DNA of 26,397 nt from JAVBQJ01 sp031549115 (GTDB lineage Bacteria; Verrucomicrobiota; Lentisphaeria; Victivallales; Victivallaceae): the NCBI GenBank assembly GCA_031549115.1, contig JAVBQJ010000045.1:1-26397 (forward strand), written 5' to 3'. The position numbers were made by a program, and so were the translations under genes. The first letter of the stretch is position 1. Every line of letters starts with the position of its first letter. The notes below the pieces were generated by a model. The model was not told the DNA's origin. It did no database searches and saw only the letters and a program-made list of their open reading frames with translations. Positions 1 through 6,591 of this stretch are shown here, one piece after another.

Positions 1-1
1 C

Positions 2-25
2 AAAAAAAGCGATGCTTTGCATCGC
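2..25 (-). terminator. Intrinsic terminator of tRNA-Asn
   Basis: On the minus strand a perfect 7-bp stem (GCGATGC, loop AAA, GCATCGC; 9-25) is followed by seven T (complement of A 2-8). This is a classical Rho-independent terminator about 40 nt past the tRNA 3' end. Confidence 0.85.
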
Positions 26-87
26 CGAATCCAGGTGCCTGCGCCATTTTTGTGCGAGCACAAAAATGGCTCCGGCGCCTGGATTCG
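26..87. repeat. Imperfect inverted repeat containing the tRNA-Asn 3' end
   Basis: The segment 26-54 matches the reverse complement of 59-87 at 26 of 29 positions (mismatches at 36, 40 and 42) around a 4-nt loop, CGAG. The right arm is the T-loop/T-stem 3' half, acceptor 3' strand, CCA and following bases of tRNA-Asn. The left arm is an inverted copy lying just downstream of the tRNA in its direction of transcription. The inner 12 bp (43-54 with 59-70) are perfect. Confidence 0.9.
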
Positions 88-141
88 AACCAGGGACCAA
101 GTGGTTAACAGCCACCTACTCTACCGCTGAGCTACGCCGGA
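67..141 (-). tRNA. tRNA-Asn (anticodon GTT)
   Basis: Read on the minus strand, a 75-nt cloverleaf includes an encoded CCA (67-69). The acceptor TCCGGCG pairs with CGCCGGA, the discriminator is G, the anticodon loop CTGTTAA gives anticodon GTT, and the T-arm is CCTGG-TTCGAAT-CCAGG. All stems pair, so it should be functional. It has its own promoter just upstream and a terminator downstream, and so looks like a single-gene transcription unit. The 3' half is mirrored by an inverted copy directly downstream (26-54), which would compete with the cloverleaf in the primary transcript. Confidence 0.97.
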
Positions 142-157
142 GCATTCAATAACACCT

Positions 158-185
158 AATATAACCCAAAATAACACTTTGTCAA
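158..185 (-). promoter_or_regulatory. Sigma-70 promoter of tRNA-Asn
   Basis: On the minus strand a consensus -35 TTGACA (180-185), a 16-nt spacer and -10 TATATT (158-163) place transcription start near 151, about 10 nt before the mature tRNA 5' end. The AT-rich sequence here contrasts with the GC-rich surroundings. Confidence 0.8.
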
Positions 186-238
186 CCTCAAAATTCTGCT
201 TTTCTCGTATTTTTTCCCGATGTCCGCAGCCGGAAAAG

Positions 239-267
239 TGGCAAAGAAAAACAATTTATGATATATT
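239..267 (+). promoter_or_regulatory. Possible promoter of the TPM-domain gene
   Basis: A good -10 TATATT (262-267) lies 17 nt after a poor -35, TGGCAA (239-244), in an AT-rich leader 55 nt before the start codon. The -35 matches consensus at only three positions, so this is tentative. Confidence 0.35.
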
Positions 268-321
268 GTTTCGAATCCTGCATGCCTGAAACCCGGGACC
301 TCAACTGAAAGGAGTACCATT

Positions 322-1122
322 GTGATTTGTTTTTTTCCTGCCAGGAAAGCAGCAACGCCTCTTCTGTATATTGTAACCGTCGGAATTCTCATATCCCCCG
401 GCTTCATAAGCGCAGCCGCCGAAGCCGTTCCGGCCCTGGTCGGCCGCCTCGTCGATACCACGGAAACCATTTCTCCAACAGAACGCGAACGCATCGAAGC
501 GCAAATCCGGGAACTCGAAGAAACCAGCGGCGGACAAATGGCGGTGCTGCTGATTCCATCGCTGGACCAGGAGCCCATCGAAGCGTTTTCGCTCCGCGTG
601 GCCGAAACGTGGAAAATCGGCAGTGCCGAACGCGATGACGGCGTCATTCTGGTCCTTGCCATCCAGGATCGCAAAAACCGTCTCGAAGTCGGATATGGCT
701 GGGAGGGATTCATCAACGATGCCCGGGCCGGAGATATTCTGCGCCAGATGCGCTCCGACTTGCAACGCGAACAGTACGAGAGAGCAATACTCGGCGCCGT
801 TTGGGCCGTGCAACGCTGTACCACCCTCGACGAAATGCCGACCGAAGACGAACGCGAAGAATACCTCCAGGCCCTGTTGGACGAAGGAGACGAAGCCGGA
901 CAGCTCCAAACCGAAGAATCCGGCCCGTTCGTGACTTTACTCAAATGGCTGTCGGGCATTGTCTTTGCCCTCGTAGTCTGGTTTCTTTTCTTTCGTTCCG
1001 GCAGCCGGTCCAATGATGATGACCATGATAACTGGAATAATTCGTCCTCTTCCTCCGATGACAGCGACAGCGGTGGCGGTGGCGGCAGTTATGGCGGCGG
1101 CGGCGCATCCGGCAGTTGGTAA
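322..1122 (+). CDS. TPM-domain (YgcG-like) membrane-anchored protein
   Basis: This 266-residue protein has a GTG start preceded by AAAGGAG at 7-nt spacing. A hydrophobic signal or anchor segment (about 12-32) leads into a TPM domain (about 38-170) with the family-typical stretch around residues 105-130 (DDGVILVLAI...VGYGWEG). A second membrane helix (about 207-225) is followed by an acidic/serine-rich stretch and a glycine-rich tail ending GGGGASGSW, the hallmark of YgcG-type TPM proteins. The TPM domain should face the periplasm. TPM domains are linked to phosphatase activity in plants and to photosystem or membrane-protein maintenance; the bacterial role is unclear. The last 34 bp overlap the 3' end of the convergent gene. 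Confidence 0.85.
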   Translation: MICFFPARKAATPLLYIVTVGILISPGFISAAAEAVPALVGRLVDTTETISPTERERIEAQIRELEETSGGQMAVLLIPSLDQEPIEAFSLRVAETWKIGSAERDDGVILVLAIQDRKNRLEVGYGWEGFINDARAGDILRQMRSDLQREQYERAILGAVWAVQRCTTLDEMPTEDEREEYLQALLDEGDEAGQLQTEESGPFVTLLKWLSGIVFALVVWFLFFRSGSRSNDDDHDNWNNSSSSSDDSDSGGGGGSYGGGGASGSW

Positions 1123-4100
1123 TCCATCTCATGTGGCGCCCCGCCAAGGTTTTCCGGTTCCGGCGCGACCCGGAAAACCGCCCCGCCTTCGATGACGTAA
1201 AACCATTCCGGCCCCGGACCGGGGAAGTACAGCCTGCCGATGCCGCGGTCGCCGCCGGACAAGCGCGGCAGCAACAACCGTTGCGCCCTCCCCTCCCGCG
1301 TCACATCGAAGTTGCCGTCGCGCATCCATACCCGGGTGCCGTCGAACCACGCCGTCCCCTCCAACGTGTTGCCCCGGCTGACCAACCGGCAATCGCCGGG
1401 GTATCCGGAATCGTATTGCGCATCGGCCAATACCAACACCGGCCGCGTCCGGTTGTCGCGGCAATCGAATACCAGGAAGTTATGCATATTGTCGGTCAGT
1501 TGGATCTCGTCGCCGATCCGGCGCGACTGGTGTTCGGTGCAATTGAACGATTCGCATTGAAACAGCAGCTCCGTCTTCAGGGTCGCCGGATCGAATGACC
1601 AGATGCCGTCGTTGGCTGTCAGCAGCATCCGCCCGCGCTCGGGGTCCGGGTACCATGCCTCCGGCGCCAGCGCCTCCCGTTGTTCCCACGGGTGATTCTT
1701 GACCGCGTTCAATTGTGAAATCAATACTTCGCGTTCTTCGCCATTCAACGCACATCGGAGCAGTTGTTTCGGCGCGCGCCAATCGCCGCACCAGACATAG
1801 AGTTTGTCTTCCCAGACCGCCGCCGCCCGCAATTCCCGTGACGGCCAATCGCCGATGACCGAACATATCCCGGTATCCAGATCCCAGAGATACAGCTCCG
1901 GTCCCGGCGCCCACAGCGCATACTTGCCGAAAACACCGAAGTGCGACGGTTCCAGTCCGCCATCCCGCAGATACGACGGCGCGCCGCCGGCCAGCGGCAC
2001 CGGCTCCAGCGGCGTCAACGTGCCATCGGGCGCCAGCGCCGCCAGATACACGCGGCGCGAAAAATCCGGCGTCACCTCATCGTAGAGAATCCATACCCCG
2101 GCCCCGTCCGGCATCGGCGCGGCGTCGATAATCCGCGCGTCCTCCTGCGGGACCCGCCACAAATACCGCCAGCGGTACGGCGCATTCACCATATCCAGCG
2201 CCGCTGTCAACGCGGTATCGCCATTCCATACGCGCGTTGCGAGCGCCTGAAAAACCGGCCACAGCGTATTCGATACCTCCCGGTCCAGCAGCTCCCCGGA
2301 TGCCGCGTCCCGGAGAGCTTCGGCGTTTTCAATGAGCAAAGACGGCTCAGGCGTATTGCGCCATTGCATCGCCAGCGCTTGATAATCGCCCCGCGGCTTC
2401 ACCGGCCAGGCCGTTTCCAGCTCCCGCGCCCAATCCGGCGAACGCCGCCAGCACTGCCGCAACAGCTCCCGCGCCCAATCCGGCGAACCGGACGTTTCGC
2501 GATACGCCGTCAATTGTTCCCTCATATCTTCCGGTCTCCGGAGCTGCGCCAGCATTTCGTACAATTGTCCTTCGTCGCGAACGGCGCGGACCGGATGATC
2601 CCGGTACAGCTCCGCCAGTTGCGGCACCGCCCGGCGGAATGCCGGCGTCTCCCAATCGACCGAAAACATCCGGCGCAATCGTGCGCCGTCCGGCAAAACC
2701 GTAAGCGCCGTCAACGCCGGATCCAACTCCGCCGCCTGTCGCAGCGCCGCCATTGACAACGCTTCATCCCGAAGCCACAGCTCCATCATCAGCTCGAAAT
2801 CGCCCGGCACCGGCAGCAAACCGGCGCCGGTTTGCATCAACATCATATCGTATTCGCTCCACTGCCGCAGACTCCGGCACGGCTCTTCCGCCCGCCACTC
2901 CCGGTATGGCGACGGCAGCGAACACGCAATACGGCATTGCGCCAGAAACTCCCGCGCCGCCTCGCGGCACTCCTCCAACACCGCCGGATCGGTGGACGGT
3001 GACGGATAGGCCTGCAGGAAATCGTGCAGGAAAGACGGCGACTCCGCTTCTGCGGCTTCCGTCATATTCGGCGCCTCCGGGAATGCCCGGCGCACCGCCT
3101 GAATCCGCCCGGTGAAATCGCGAATCCGCGCCGCCCATGCCGTCAGCGTCCCTCCCCGGCGCCGTTCCAGACGGCTCCGGCACAGCAGCTCCAAATACCG
3201 GTATTCCGCCACATCCGGGCGCAACGCCACCGCCGCCTGCGCCCGCAGCAGCGCATTGCCGGCATCGCGCGCCGTCAGCAGGAAGCGCGCCTCTTCCGCA
3301 TGGCGCGCCGCCTCCGCCGCCGGTTCGAAGTCCGCCGGTTCCGGCACCGGCAGCGCCCAGAATGCCGCCAGATCCGCCATCAGCGCCTCCGCAGCCTCCT
3401 CCGGCGCAACCAGAATGTCCTTGCGGCCGACCTCATGCAGTTGCCGCCCGTTGCGGTCGAGGATCCGTATCGTCACATTCACCGCGTCGGCGCGGCTTCC
3501 GGGCGAAAAGTCCAACTGCGCCAATTGCGCCGCGCCGGGCAGCGTATACGTCGTTCCGGCCAGCTCCCGTTCGCGGGTCACCAATTCTAGCCGGTCCCGC
3601 TCCAGCAATTGAATCCCCGGCAGGTTGCCGAGCAATATCTCCCAATACGCGGCAAATTGCCGGGCGGCGTCACGCCGCTCCGGCGCCAGCGCGGCGTCGC
3701 GTAGCGAAGCCACCGCCACCGGAATTGCTTGTTTTGCCGCCGCGCCGGTCAGGCGCCGCATCTCCCCGGCAATTTGCTCGGCAATCGCGTCCGGCTCCCC
3801 CGCCTGCCAACGCCACCGCCCGAGCCGGAAACCATTGCGGGCATCGTACATCACCGCTTCACCCGCGCTTCCCGGCTCGGGGGCAATCAGCAATACATAG
3901 CATTCCAGGTGGGGAAATTCCCGGATCAATGCCTCAGCGCCGAGCGTGTGCTCCATCAGCACCCGGTCGATTTCGCCGCGTTCCAGCCATTCGAACGTCT
4001 CGTCTTCGCTCAGAATCACGCCGACCAGGGCGCTCAATTCCGGATTGCCGATCACCGCGGTCACGGTTCCGGCGGCGGCCATCCAGGCACCCAACAACAT

Positions 4101-4133
4101 CGACAGCAACGGCAGCAGCGATTTTTTCCACAT
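1089..4133 (-). CDS. Large secreted protein of unknown function
   Basis: I do not recognise this 1014-residue protein as a named family. It begins with a signal peptide (lysines at 3-4, hydrophobic to about residue 22). The first 250 residues resemble in style the nucleotide-binding-like fold of CsgG/FlgO-type proteins, including a phrase like LLERDRLELVTRE near residues 176-190. A helical, TPR-like middle follows (about 275-640, with ALRPDVAEYRYLELLCRSRLE). The C-terminal third is rich in Trp/Tyr/Asp with propeller-like strands (ALWAPGPELYLWDLDTG, KLYVWCGDW), and the protein ends in PPPP. A 15-residue duplication (SPDWAREL...) sits mid-protein. It is probably periplasmic or outer-membrane associated. 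The domain reading is inference; that it is coding is clear from the long open frame, signal peptide and overlap-type packing. Confidence 0.8.
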   Translation of the reverse strand: MWKKSLLPLLSMLLGAWMAAAGTVTAVIGNPELSALVGVILSEDETFEWLERGEIDRVLMEHTLGAEALIREFPHLECYVLLIAPEPGSAGEAVMYDARNGFRLGRWRWQAGEPDAIAEQIAGEMRRLTGAAAKQAIPVAVASLRDAALAPERRDAARQFAAYWEILLGNLPGIQLLERDRLELVTRERELAGTTYTLPGAAQLAQLDFSPGSRADAVNVTIRILDRNGRQLHEVGRKDILVAPEEAAEALMADLAAFWALPVPEPADFEPAAEAARHAEEARFLLTARDAGNALLRAQAAVALRPDVAEYRYLELLCRSRLERRRGGTLTAWAARIRDFTGRIQAVRRAFPEAPNMTEAAEAESPSFLHDFLQAYPSPSTDPAVLEECREAAREFLAQCRIACSLPSPYREWRAEEPCRSLRQWSEYDMMLMQTGAGLLPVPGDFELMMELWLRDEALSMAALRQAAELDPALTALTVLPDGARLRRMFSVDWETPAFRRAVPQLAELYRDHPVRAVRDEGQLYEMLAQLRRPEDMREQLTAYRETSGSPDWARELLRQCWRRSPDWARELETAWPVKPRGDYQALAMQWRNTPEPSLLIENAEALRDAASGELLDREVSNTLWPVFQALATRVWNGDTALTAALDMVNAPYRWRYLWRVPQEDARIIDAAPMPDGAGVWILYDEVTPDFSRRVYLAALAPDGTLTPLEPVPLAGGAPSYLRDGGLEPSHFGVFGKYALWAPGPELYLWDLDTGICSVIGDWPSRELRAAAVWEDKLYVWCGDWRAPKQLLRCALNGEEREVLISQLNAVKNHPWEQREALAPEAWYPDPERGRMLLTANDGIWSFDPATLKTELLFQCESFNCTEHQSRRIGDEIQLTDNMHNFLVFDCRDNRTRPVLVLADAQYDSGYPGDCRLVSRGNTLEGTAWFDGTRVWMRDGNFDVTREGRAQRLLLPRLSGGDRGIGRLYFPGPGPEWFYVIEGGAVFRVAPEPENLGGAPHEMDYQLPDAPPPP
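2418..2488 (-). repeat. 45-bp-period internal duplication in the 1014-residue gene
   Basis: An identical 26-bp stretch occurs at 2418-2443 and 2463-2488, a 45-bp (15-codon) offset. In protein it gives SPDWAREL twice, in frame. This looks like a recent tandem duplication inside a coding region or a nascent helical repeat. Confidence 0.85.
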
Positions 4134-4163
4134 AGTTCCGCACTCTCCGGGTCGGGGGGTTTT

Positions 4164-4211
4164 AAAAAAAAATCCGAAGGGGCGGGAAAGAATTCCTCCC
4201 CGCCGCTTCGG
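4164..4211 (-). terminator. Intrinsic terminator after rubrerythrin
   Basis: A 13-bp stem with one mismatch (4199-4211 with 4174-4186) is followed on the minus strand by nine T (complement of A 4164-4172). It lies 23 nt past the rubrerythrin stop and separates it from the next minus-strand gene. Confidence 0.85.
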
Positions 4212-4233
4212 TAAATTTCATTGTCCGAAAAAC

Positions 4234-4770
4234 TTAGAAGTTATCCGAGATGATCTCAAAGTAGGCCTGCGGATGTTTGCAAACCGAACAAATTTTCGGC
4301 GCCTTTTCGCCCTTGATGGTGTGCCCGCAGTTGCGGCAGATCCAGACCTTGGCTTCCGGACGGACGAAGATCAGCCCCTCCTCCAGGTTTTTGGCCAGGA
4401 GCTGGTAGCGCTCGTCATGGCGTTTCTCGATCTTGGCGACCATTTCAAAGAGCATCGCGACTTCATTGAAACCTTCGGCTCTGGCCTCTTCGGCAAAGCC
4501 TTTGTACATTTCGGTCCATTCATAATGTTCGCCCTCGGCCGCATGCGTCAGATTCGCCGCCGTGGTACCGATGCCGCCCAGAAGCTCAAACCAGATTTTC
4601 GCGTGTTCACGCTCGTTGCCGGCGGTTTCATCGAAGATCGCCGCAATCTGTTCGTAACCCTCTTTCCGCGCCACACAAGCCCAGTAACCGTATTTGTTGC
4701 GCGCCTGGCTTTCGCCGGCAAACGCGGCCTGCAAATTCTGTTCGGTCTTGCTGCCTTTCAAGTCTTTCAT
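4234..4770 (-). CDS. rbr: Rubrerythrin
   Basis: This 178-residue protein is a typical full-length rubrerythrin, a cytoplasmic non-haem di-iron NADH-peroxidase-type protein that reduces hydrogen peroxide in anaerobes. The N-terminal ferritin-like four-helix domain (about 1-130) shows iron ligands E20, E53 and H56 in AGES and EREH contexts, and a second-half EKRH motif (115-118). The C-terminal rubredoxin-like domain has CRNC (145-148) and CSVC (161-164) with the usual HPQAYFE tail. The start is supported by AGGAG 8-9 nt upstream. It has its own promoter with a PerR-like site and its own terminator. It lies downstream of a flavin oxidoreductase gene that could supply electrons. Confidence 0.97.
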   Translation of the reverse strand: MKDLKGSKTEQNLQAAFAGESQARNKYGYWACVARKEGYEQIAAIFDETAGNEREHAKIWFELLGGIGTTAANLTHAAEGEHYEWTEMYKGFAEEARAEGFNEVAMLFEMVAKIEKRHDERYQLLAKNLEEGLIFVRPEAKVWICRNCGHTIKGEKAPKICSVCKHPQAYFEIISDNF

Positions 4771-4825
4771 TGCACCCTCTCCTGATTTGATGTAGTTTCC
4801 GATCGCTTTTCCGGTATATGGCTAT

Positions 4826-4854
4826 ACTATAAACACGCCTTTCGGATTTTGCAA
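4826..4854 (-). promoter_or_regulatory. Promoter of rubrerythrin with palindromic -35
   Basis: On the minus strand TTGCAA (4849-4854), 17 nt and TATAGT (4826-4831) form a reasonable sigma-70 promoter, with start near 4819 and a leader of about 50 nt. The -35 sits inside a perfect 6-bp inverted repeat (GGATTT TGC AAATCC, 4844-4858), a plausible operator. Confidence 0.6.
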
Positions 4855-4863
4855 ATCCAAAAT

Positions 4864-4878
4864 TAGTAATAATTATCA
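4864..4878. promoter_or_regulatory. PerR/Fur-like box upstream of rubrerythrin
   Basis: The 15-mer TGATAATTATTACTA (minus strand) matches the Bacillus PerR consensus TTATAATTATTATAA at 12 of 15 positions. It lies 10 nt upstream of the rubrerythrin -35. Peroxide-responsive control of rubrerythrin by PerR is established in clostridia. No perR gene is in the window, so assignment to PerR rather than another Fur-family protein is inference. Confidence 0.5.
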
Positions 4879-4903
4879 ATTTTGAGCAACTTGAAGCCCC
4901 ATA

Positions 4904-5341
4904 TTAAATTTTTTCCAGGATCGCTGCTTTTTTCACCTCGAACTCCGCATCGGTGATGATGCCTGCTTCCTTGAGTTCATGGAGCTTGCGCAGCTGCACC
5001 GCGAAGTCCGGCTCCGGCGCCGTCGGAGCGGCGCTTGGCCGGGATGGAGCTCCATCCTCGTAAATCCGCAAACGCGGATTCAACGGCGCCTCGGCATTTT
5101 CCGGTTTGGCGGTCACCATCGCGCGCGCTTCGAGGCGCGAGGCGATGAAGCGCATCCGGCTGGCGGCCAGCAGCAACGCCAACGCCGCCGCCACGCCCCA
5201 TTTCACCTGTCGGGGCCATTCCCAAAAGTTGACCTGGTAATGCTGCGATACCGCGAACGCCAGTATCGCCAGCGCCAACACCCCGGCGGCGATGCCGCCC
5301 CAGCGCAATGCCGCAATCGACCATCGGGACGGGGGCTTCAT
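4904..5341 (-). CDS. SHOCT-domain membrane protein
   Basis: The gene encodes 145 residues. I place the start at ATG 5341 because it forms an ATGA overlap with the upstream oxidoreductase stop; the longer open frame merely reads antisense-like sequence inside that gene. Two hydrophobic segments (about 14-33 and 49-62) are followed by a cytoplasmic linker. The C-terminal SHOCT domain (about 114-145; VQLRKLHELKEAGIITDAEF...ILEKI) is a short helical module found at the ends of many bacterial membrane proteins and linked to oligomerisation. Its role between a flavin reductase and rubrerythrin is unknown. Coupling to the upstream gene suggests it is made together with the reductase, perhaps as a membrane partner. 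Confidence 0.85.
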   Translation of the reverse strand: MKPPSRWSIAALRWGGIAAGVLALAILAFAVSQHYQVNFWEWPRQVKWGVAAALALLLAASRMRFIASRLEARAMVTAKPENAEAPLNPRLRIYEDGAPSRPSAAPTAPEPDFAVQLRKLHELKEAGIITDAEFEVKKAAILEKI

Positions 5342-6519
5342 TCGGTCACTCCTTTTTCCCGCAACGTTTCCGGAGAGGCGCCGGACAGGATCGCCTCCTG
5401 AATCTGCGCTTGGCCGGAGAGATCGCCGATCAGCATGGCACCCTGCAAACGGTGATTCTTGCTGTAAATCCGGCGCGCCGAACCGGTCACCGGATCGACT
5501 TTCCCGAAGCAGCATTCGCCGGACAGGTCGCCGAGGCTGAAAAGCTTGGTGCCGAAGGCCGCCAGCCGCGCCGCCGACGGCTCCGGCGTGAATACCATGT
5601 CGCCTCCGGCCATATTGGTCCCGGCGACAATTCCCTGGTCGCGCGCCGGCATCCACAAACCGAGGTTGAATCCCGTCACCCGCGCGCAATCTCCGGCGGC
5701 GAAAACATCCTCCGCCGAGCTCCGGCAGCGGTTGTCGGCGACAATGCCGTGATCGACCGCCAATCCGGCCTCCCGCGCCAGCGCATCATCCGGCAGCATC
5801 CCGACCGCGACGATGACCAGGTCCGCGGCGATCATCTCGCCATCCGCCAATTCCACCGCGTTCACCCGCTCCGAACCGAGGAAGCCGACCACATTCGCGC
5901 CGAGCCGGAGCGTCACTTTGCAGCAGCCGGTCACGCACTTGGTCAGCATATCCGAACCGGCTTCGTCCAACTGGCGCGGCAGCAGCCGGTTGACCCCTTC
6001 GATCACGGTGACCGGGATGCCGCCCTGGCACAGCGAGTCGGCCATTTCCAGCCCGAGCAAGCCGCCGCCGATCACCGCGGCACGTCTGACCGCGCCGGCA
6101 GCGATGTCCCGGCGGATGTTTTCGAGATCCGCCAGCGTACGGCAGCCGGAAATCCCCGGCAAGTCCCGTTTCGCCCAATCGAAAAACCGCGCCGTGCCGC
6201 CGGTGGCGAGCAGCAGCCGGTCGTAGCCATACAGATTCCCGGCGGCGTCCTCGATTTCATGGCGCGACAAATGCAGCCGAACGATGTCGCAACCGAGCGC
6301 GAGATCGACGCGCTGTTCGGTATAAAACTCCGGTTTCTTGAGCCAGAACATCGCCGGTTCGGCGCCGGACAGCATTTTGGTCAATGCCGGGCGCCGGTAC
6401 GGCGGCACGTTTTCCCGGCAGAACAGCCGAATTTCCGCCTCCGGATCCGTCTTCCGCGCCGCGCACGCGGCTTCAAAAGCGGCGCAACCGCCGCCGACAA
6501 TCATCAGTTTCCGTCCCAT
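5338..6519 (-). CDS. FAD/NAD(P)-dependent oxidoreductase (rubredoxin/nitrite-reductase type)
   Basis: This 393-residue pyridine-nucleotide-disulfide oxidoreductase-family flavoprotein carries an N-terminal FAD-binding VGGGCAAFEAA (8-18), a central NAD(P)-binding IGGGLLGLEMA (150-160) and the second FAD motif VFAAGDC (272-278). It lacks a CxxxxC redox pair near the N-terminus. That fits NADH:rubredoxin reductase or the NAD(P)H nitrite reductase group rather than thioredoxin- or lipoamide-type enzymes. With rubrerythrin 570 bp downstream, transfer of electrons from NAD(P)H to rubredoxin or rubrerythrin for peroxide reduction is the likeliest role. AGGAGAGG precedes the ATG, and the stop overlaps the next start by 4 nt. 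It is divergent from the radical SAM gene. Confidence 0.85.
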   Translation of the reverse strand: MGRKLMIVGGGCAAFEAACAARKTDPEAEIRLFCRENVPPYRRPALTKMLSGAEPAMFWLKKPEFYTEQRVDLALGCDIVRLHLSRHEIEDAAGNLYGYDRLLLATGGTARFFDWAKRDLPGISGCRTLADLENIRRDIAAGAVRRAAVIGGGLLGLEMADSLCQGGIPVTVIEGVNRLLPRQLDEAGSDMLTKCVTGCCKVTLRLGANVVGFLGSERVNAVELADGEMIAADLVIVAVGMLPDDALAREAGLAVDHGIVADNRCRSSAEDVFAAGDCARVTGFNLGLWMPARDQGIVAGTNMAGGDMVFTPEPSAARLAAFGTKLFSLGDLSGECCFGKVDPVTGSARRIYSKNHRLQGAMLIGDLSGQAQIQEAILSGASPETLREKGVTE

Positions 6520-6591
6520 TTTTTCCTCTCCTGACTGGACTTTTCTCTATTCCGCATTAAATTACTGCAACATTACACTGATTTCAAGACC

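Noticed and set aside
26..87. Phage attachment site at the tRNA-Asn 3' end
   Set aside because: The repeat is inverted and adjacent, not a direct repeat flanking an element, and there is no integrase gene nearby.
156..1013. Long minus-strand open frame antisense to the TPM gene
   Set aside because: Composition is Ser/Arg-rich shadow sequence, the frame runs across the tRNA promoter region, and there is no ribosome site; the plus-strand frame has a clear family match.
5342..5689. N-terminal extension of the SHOCT protein
   Set aside because: The extra 116 residues are an out-of-frame reading of the oxidoreductase gene; the ATGA junction at 5338-5341 gives the natural start.
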